Made by a program: the position numbers and the translations under genes. A DNA stretch of 9,460 nt from an uncultured Haemophilus sp. (lineage in GTDB: Bacteria > Pseudomonadota > Gammaproteobacteria > Enterobacterales > Pasteurellaceae): assembly GCF_937976265.1 (NCBI RefSeq), contig NZ_CALJRX010000042.1, positions 1 to 9,460 of the forward strand. The letters are read 5' to 3'. The stretch's first letter is position 1. Each line of letters starts with the position of its first letter. The notes under the pieces are model-generated. The model saw only the letters and a list, made by a program, of their open reading frames with translations, was not told the origin of the DNA and did no database searches. Of this stretch, positions 6,123-9,460 are shown in pieces.

Positions 6123-6464
6123 ATGAAAACTCGTAATCAACGTCAACGTAAAAAACTTCACTTAGCTGAATTCCAAGAATTAGGCTTTTTAGTGAATTGG
6201 CAATTTGCTGAAGGTACCAGCATCGAAACTATCGATGAAACCGTTGATCGTTTTATTGCTGAAGTGATTCAACCAAACGGCTTAGCTTATGAAGGTAGCG
6301 GCTATTTACATTGGGAAGGTTTAGTTTGCTTAGAGAAAATCGGTAAATGTGATGAAAGCCATCGTCAATTAGTGAAAAAGTGGTTAGAAGAAAATAAATT
6401 ACAACAAATCGAAATCAGTGAATTATTCGATATTTGGTGGGATTACCCAACCCAAAACGCATAA
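6123..6464 (+). CDS. yggL: YggL family protein (DUF469), ribosome-associated
   Basis: A 113-residue small basic protein of the YggL/DUF469 family. It closely follows E. coli YggL: a basic N-terminus MKTRNQRQRKKLH, the FQELGFLVNWQFAEGTS block (18-34), IAEVIQPNGLAYEGSGYLHWEGLVC (about 46-70) and the C-terminal ENKLQQIEISELFDIWWD. There is no signal peptide or membrane segment, so it is cytoplasmic. The E. coli homologue has been reported to associate with the large ribosomal subunit; its exact role is unsettled. It follows trmB by 52 bp and ends in a strong terminator, which makes a two-gene unit with an RNA or translation theme. Confidence 0.9.
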   Translation: MKTRNQRQRKKLHLAEFQELGFLVNWQFAEGTSIETIDETVDRFIAEVIQPNGLAYEGSGYLHWEGLVCLEKIGKCDESHRQLVKKWLEENKLQQIEISELFDIWWDYPTQNA

Positions 6465-6481
6465 TATTTTTAATTTTCTCA

Positions 6482-6512
6482 AGGGCGGACTCTCCGCCCT
6501 ATTTAATAATTA
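6482..6512 (+). terminator. Intrinsic terminator of trmB-yggL
   Basis: A perfect 8-bp stem AGGGCGGA/TCCGCCCT (6482-6489 with 6493-6500) with a CTC loop, 17 bp after the yggL stop. It is followed by an AT-rich tail ATTTAATAATTA. The T run is interrupted, but the GC-rich stem stands out sharply in an AT-rich region. Confidence 0.8.
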
Positions 6513-6568
6513 TTTTCACTTATATTTTAACAATTTATTTACATTAATAACATATCTTCAAAATATCA

Positions 6569-6582
6569 TTGATCTATCTCAA
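6569..6582 (+). promoter_or_regulatory. Predicted FNR-binding site
   Basis: TTGAT-CTAT-CTCAA matches the FNR consensus TTGATnnnnATCAA at 9 of 10 positions, and lies about 105 bp upstream of napF. Fnr activation of napF under anaerobic conditions is established in E. coli and H. influenzae, which supports the call. Confidence 0.8.
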
Positions 6583-6603
6583 CAAAAGTGTATATTTCTT
6601 AAA

Positions 6604-6624
6604 AACTACTCCTTTTAGGTAGTT
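6604..6624. repeat. Inverted repeat with NarP-like heptamer upstream of napF
   Basis: AACTAC (6604-6609) and GTAGTT (6619-6624) form perfect 6-bp arms. Within it TACTCCT (6607-6613) fits the NarP/NarL heptamer TACYYMT. The opposing heptamer TACCTAA (minus strand, 6615-6621) fits at 6 of 7 positions, but the spacing is one base rather than the usual two. It may be a NarP site or a leader hairpin. Confidence 0.4.
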
Positions 6625-6686
6625 ACTATTTTTTTATTAGCACTAGATAATGCATCCCTTGAAAATACCTAACTTTAAAGAAAAAT

Positions 6687-7229
6687 ATGGCGATTGATAA
6701 TCCTTCTCGCAGACAATTATTACGCGGGCAATTTTTACAATCGTTACATTCTGAAAACGCGAAAATTCAAGGTATAAATGCTATCCGTCCACCTTGGTCG
6801 ATAAACGAGAGCGACTTTACGGATAAATGTACGCGGTGCGGTGATTGCATACTGGTATGTGAAACCCAAATTATCGTAAAAGGCGATGGCGGCTTTCCTG
6901 AAATACAATTTGACAAAGGCGAATGCACTTTCTGTCAAAAATGTGTTTTAGTTTGCGAACAACCGATTTTTCGCTCATTAGAAGAAGAGCCTTGGGCACA
7001 TAAAGTTGAGATTACAACGCAGTGCCTAACAGAAAGTCGAGTGGAATGTCGAAGTTGCCAAGATAGCTGTCCGATGAATGCCATCCGTTTTCGATTACAA
7101 CTTGGTGGCGTAGCAAAACCTATATTGGATTTAGAAAGCTGTAATGGTTGTGGTGCTTGCCTGAGTATTTGCCCAACAAAAGCAATAAAAATTTTTAATA
7201 TTGAAACAAATATCGATGAGTCAATTTAG
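6687..7229 (+). CDS. napF: Ferredoxin-type protein NapF of periplasmic nitrate reductase
   Basis: A 180-residue cytoplasmic polyferredoxin. It carries three full CxxCxxCxxxC motifs: C48/C51/C54/C58, C80/C83/C86/C90 and C152/C155/C158/C162. A fourth, atypical set is C113 with C121xxC124xxxC128; the E. coli protein shows the same arrangement. The block NAIRPPWSINESDFTDKCTRCGDC is also NapF-like. NapF is thought to interact with NapA before its export, in assembly or reduction of its Fe-S cluster, rather than in electron transfer from quinol. The N-terminal SRRQLLRG resembles a twin-arginine motif but has no hydrophobic stretch after it. The ATG at 6687 has a weak ribosome-binding site. It is the first gene of the nap operon and overlaps napD by 14 bp. 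Confidence 0.93.
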   Translation: MAIDNPSRRQLLRGQFLQSLHSENAKIQGINAIRPPWSINESDFTDKCTRCGDCILVCETQIIVKGDGGFPEIQFDKGECTFCQKCVLVCEQPIFRSLEEEPWAHKVEITTQCLTESRVECRSCQDSCPMNAIRFRLQLGGVAKPILDLESCNGCGACLSICPTKAIKIFNIETNIDESI

Positions 7230-7479
7230 CGAAAATGAGAACTGGTATGTATGTAGCATTGTTGTGCAAGCCAGACCAGAAAAACTTAACCAAGTCAAAG
7301 AAGCCATTTTAGCGATTCCAACTGCTGAAATTCATGGCGAAAAATCTGATGAAGGCAAATTGGTGGTCACCCTTGAAAGTAACCGTCAATTAGCATTAGC
7401 GGATCTTATGGATGAAATTAAAGATATCCCAGGAGTGATTGTCGTTTCTTTAATTTCTAATTACTTAGATGAAAAATAA
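7216..7479 (+). CDS. napD: NapD, Tat-signal-binding chaperone for NapA
   Basis: An 87-residue small cytoplasmic protein with the ferredoxin-like fold of the NapD family. The WYVCSIVVQARPEKLNQVKEAI block (10-31), the central IHGEKSDEGKLVVTLES segment and VIVVSLISNYLDEK at the end follow E. coli NapD. NapD binds the twin-arginine signal peptide of NapA and holds it back until cofactor loading is complete. The ATG at 7216 is preferred over an in-frame TTG at 7201 because it gives the usual short N-terminus before the conserved WxVCS. The start lies inside napF (14-bp overlap) with no clear ribosome-binding site, which suggests translational coupling. napA follows 63 bp later. Confidence 0.92.
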   Translation: MSQFSENENWYVCSIVVQARPEKLNQVKEAILAIPTAEIHGEKSDEGKLVVTLESNRQLALADLMDEIKDIPGVIVVSLISNYLDEK

Positions 7480-7488
7480 ATAATTTAG

Positions 7489-7512
7489 GAATACATACTC
7501 TTTTGTATATTC
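7489..7512. repeat. Imperfect dyad between napD and napA
   Basis: GGAATACA (7489-7495 and neighbours) faces TGTATATTC (7504-7512). The arms ATACA/TGTAT pair perfectly, and the flanks continue if two bases are bulged. It is AT-rich, has no T run, and ends about 20 bases before the napA ribosome-binding site, so it is not a convincing terminator. Confidence 0.35.
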
Positions 7513-7532
7513 TAAAAAATTCAACAACGAGT

Positions 7533-7537
7533 GGGGA
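7533..7537 (+). promoter_or_regulatory. Ribosome-binding site of napA
   Basis: GGGGA lies 5 bases before the napA ATG. It is the strongest ribosome-binding site of the nap genes here, consistent with high production of the catalytic subunit. Confidence 0.65.
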
Positions 7538-7542
7538 AAACT

Positions 7543-9460
7543 ATGGAACTTAATCGTAGAGATTTTATGAAAGCCAATGCTGCACTTGCAGCGGCAGCGG
7601 CTGCCGGTATGACCATCCCTGTTAAACAGGTTAATGCGACCGAAGATATGGGCATCAAATGGGATAAAGCCCCATGCCGTTTCTGTGGTACAGGATGTAG
7701 CGTATTGGTAGGAACCAAAGATGGTCGAGTTGTCGCAACTCAAGGTGACCCAGATGCAGAAGTAAACCGCGGTTTAAACTGTATCAAAGGTTACTTCCTT
7801 TCTAAAATCATGTACGGTGCTGACCGTGTACAAACTCCGTTATTACGTATGAAAGATGGGAAATTCCATAAAGAAGGTGACTTTACACCGGTTTCTTGGG
7901 ATCAAGCTTTCACTATCATGGCGGAAAAAATCAAAGACATCTTGAAGAAAAAAGAACCAAATGCTGTAGGGATGTTCTCTTCCGGTCAAACGACTATTTA
8001 TGAAGGCTATGCAAAACTAAAACTTTGGAAAGGTGGTCTTCGTTCAAATACTATCGACCCGAATGCTCGTCACTGTATGGCATCTGCAGCGGTTACATTT
8101 ATGCGTGCATTCGGTATGGATGAACCAATGGGTTGCTATAACGACATCGAAAAAACCGATGCCTTTGTGCTTTGGGGTTCAAACATGGCAGAAATGCACC
8201 CAATTTTATGGTCTCGAATTTCTGACCGTCGTCTTTCTTCTGATAATGTGAAAGTCATCGTTATGTCAACATTCGAACACCGTTCGTTTGAATTAGCTGA
8301 TGTGCCTATCATATTTAATCCACATTCAGATCTTGCAATTCTTAACTACATTGCAAACTACATTATCCAAAACGATAAAGTAAACTGGGATTTCGTTAAC
8401 AAACACACCAAATTCAAACGTGGTGAAACCGATATCGGTTACGGTTTACGTCCAGAGCACCCACTTGAAGTTGCAGCAAAAAATCGTAAAACTGCAGGTA
8501 AAATGTATGACTCTGACTTCGAAGAATTCAAGAAAATCGTTGCACCTTATACATTAGATGAAGCACACCGTATTTCTGGTGTACCAAAAGATCAGCTTGA
8601 AACCCTTGCGAAAATGTACGCCGATCCAGAACAAAACTTAGTTTCTTTCTGGACAATGGGCTTTAACCAACACACTCGTGGTGTATGGGTTAACCACATG
8701 ATCTATAACGTACACTTATTAACCGGTAAAATTTCTAAACCAGGTTGTGGTCCGTTCTCATTAACTGGTCAACCTTCAGCTTGTGGTACAGCGCGTGAAG
8801 TCGGTACTTTCGTTCACCGTTTACCGGCAGACATGGTGGTAACCAATCCTAAACACGTTGAAATCACTGAGAAAAAATGGAAATTACCAAAAGGCACCAT
8901 CCCAACTGTACCTGGCTATCCAGCGGTGCAACAAAGTCGTGCATTAAAAGATGGTAAACTGAATTTCTTATGGCAAATGTGTACCAACAACATGCAAGGT
9001 GGTCCAAACATTAATGAAGAAATTTTCCCAGGCTGGCGTAACCCTGAAAACTTCATTGTTGTTTCAGACCCTTACCCATCCGTTTCTGCGGTTGCAGCAG
9101 ACTTAATTCTTCCAACTTGTATGTGGGTAGAAAAAGAAGGGGGTTACGGTAACGCTGAGCGTCGTACTCAATTATGGCGTCAACAAGTGAAAGGCCCGGG
9201 TGAGTCTCGTTCTGACTTATGGCAAATTGTTGAATTCTCTAAATACTTCAAAACTGATGAAGTATGGGGGGAAGAATTATTAGCTCAAATGCCAGAATAC
9301 CGTGGTAAGACTTTATATGAAGTGCTTTACGAAAATGGTGAGGTAAACAAATATAAAGTACCAACAGATGTTCCGGGATACATCAATGATGAAGCTGATC
9401 ACTTTGGTTACTACTTACAAAAAGGTTTATTCGAAGAATACGCTTATTTCGGTCGTGGAC
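7543..9460 (+). CDS. napA: Periplasmic nitrate reductase catalytic subunit NapA (3'-truncated by the window)
   Basis: The frame is open from the ATG at 7543 to the right edge, giving 639 codons of a protein usually about 830 residues long. It reduces nitrate to nitrite in the periplasm with Mo-bisMGD and one [4Fe-4S] cluster, receiving electrons through NapB/NapC or NapGH. A twin-arginine signal NRRDFMK (4-10) with an Ala-rich stretch (13-22) marks it as a Tat substrate and the client of NapD. The Fe-S cysteines are C45, C48, C52 and C80 (CRFCGTGC and GLNCIKGYF). The molybdenum ligand is C178 in NARHCMASAAV. The segments SNMAEMHPILWSRISDRR, STFEHRSFELAD and PGYINDEADHFGYYLQKGLFEEYAYFGRG match NapA. 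The right edge cuts the C-terminal cofactor-binding part. No frameshift or missing residue is seen. napG, napH, napB and napC are expected beyond the edge from the Haemophilus gene order, but this cannot be seen here. Confidence 0.95.
   Translation, partial: MELNRRDFMKANAALAAAAAAGMTIPVKQVNATEDMGIKWDKAPCRFCGTGCSVLVGTKDGRVVATQGDPDAEVNRGLNCIKGYFLSKIMYGADRVQTPLLRMKDGKFHKEGDFTPVSWDQAFTIMAEKIKDILKKKEPNAVGMFSSGQTTIYEGYAKLKLWKGGLRSNTIDPNARHCMASAAVTFMRAFGMDEPMGCYNDIEKTDAFVLWGSNMAEMHPILWSRISDRRLSSDNVKVIVMSTFEHRSFELADVPIIFNPHSDLAILNYIANYIIQNDKVNWDFVNKHTKFKRGETDIGYGLRPEHPLEVAAKNRKTAGKMYDSDFEEFKKIVAPYTLDEAHRISGVPKDQLETLAKMYADPEQNLVSFWTMGFNQHTRGVWVNHMIYNVHLLTGKISKPGCGPFSLTGQPSACGTAREVGTFVHRLPADMVVTNPKHVEITEKKWKLPKGTIPTVPGYPAVQQSRALKDGKLNFLWQMCTNNMQGGPNINEEIFPGWRNPENFIVVSDPYPSVSAVAADLILPTCMWVEKEGGYGNAERRTQLWRQQVKGPGESRSDLWQIVEFSKYFKTDEVWGEELLAQMPEYRGKTLYEVLYENGEVNKYKVPTDVPGYINDEADHFGYYLQKGLFEEYAYFGRG

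Larger units (their letters stand above)
6513..6686 (+). promoter_or_regulatory. Regulatory leader of the nap operon
   Basis: This AT-rich stretch between the yggL terminator and napF must hold the nap promoter. It contains an FNR site (6569-6582) and an inverted repeat with a NarP-like heptamer (6604-6624). A possible -10 box TACTAT at 6624-6629 would start transcription near 6636 and put the FNR site near -61, a class I position. I cannot fix the start from the sequence. No small gene is apparent here. Confidence 0.6.

Noticed and set aside
6418..6618. Plus-strand frame of 66 codons running from the end of yggL across its terminator
   Set aside because: The product is an AT-driven Phe/Asn/Tyr/Leu string, it starts inside yggL and it reads through the terminator and the FNR site.
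7023..7072. NapF third cluster site looks degenerate (C113 far from C121)
   Set aside because: E. coli NapF shows the same ACLxxxxxVECRRCQDSC arrangement, so it is the family norm, not a loss.
1..9460. Search for CRISPR, transposase, integrase, toxin-antitoxin, tRNA or phage signatures
   Set aside because: None is seen; every long stretch is accounted for by core genes with normal family motifs.

Overview
The window reads as an ordinary chromosomal segment of a Haemophilus-like member of the Pasteurellaceae. The evidence is an AT-rich composition, eight copies of the 9-bp DNA uptake signal core AAGTGCGGT (the Hin type, not the Apl type), and proteins that all look like Haemophilus versions of gamma-proteobacterial genes. 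I cannot name the species. As I recall, acrRAB lies far from ftsN-priA in H. influenzae Rd, so a relative such as H. parainfluenzae is plausible. There is no CRISPR array, insertion sequence, prophage, tRNA or rRNA here, and no gene-free stretch longer than about 220 bp.

Region 1 (1-2006, minus strand) is an RND multidrug efflux operon in the order acrR, acrA, acrB. It holds a TetR-family repressor, a membrane fusion protein and the first 28 codons of the inner-membrane pump, which runs off the left edge. A good sigma70-type promoter lies upstream of acrR. A perfect 14-bp palindrome overlaps its -10 box and is the obvious repressor operator.

Region 2 (2021-5291) holds ftsN (divisome, SPOR domain) and priA (replication restart helicase), both on the minus strand. 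ftsN starts with GTG and ends at a terminator built from two inverted uptake signals. The same 30-bp dyad occurs a second time inside the priA reading frame. priA and trmB diverge from a compact intergenic region with back-to-back TATAAT boxes.

Region 3 (5286-6512, plus strand) is trmB (tRNA m7G46 methyltransferase) followed by yggL (DUF469), closed by a strong GC-rich hairpin terminator.

Region 4 (6513-9460, plus strand) is the start of the periplasmic nitrate reductase operon. A 174-bp leader carries a near-perfect FNR site, then come napF (polyferredoxin), napD (NapA-specific Tat-signal chaperone) and napA (Mo-bisMGD catalytic subunit). About 639 codons of napA are present before the right edge. 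The FNR site suggests induction without oxygen.

I see no previously undescribed system. The points most worth checking are the intragenic copy of the uptake-signal dyad in priA, the operator-promoter overlap upstream of acrR, and the layout of the nap leader.
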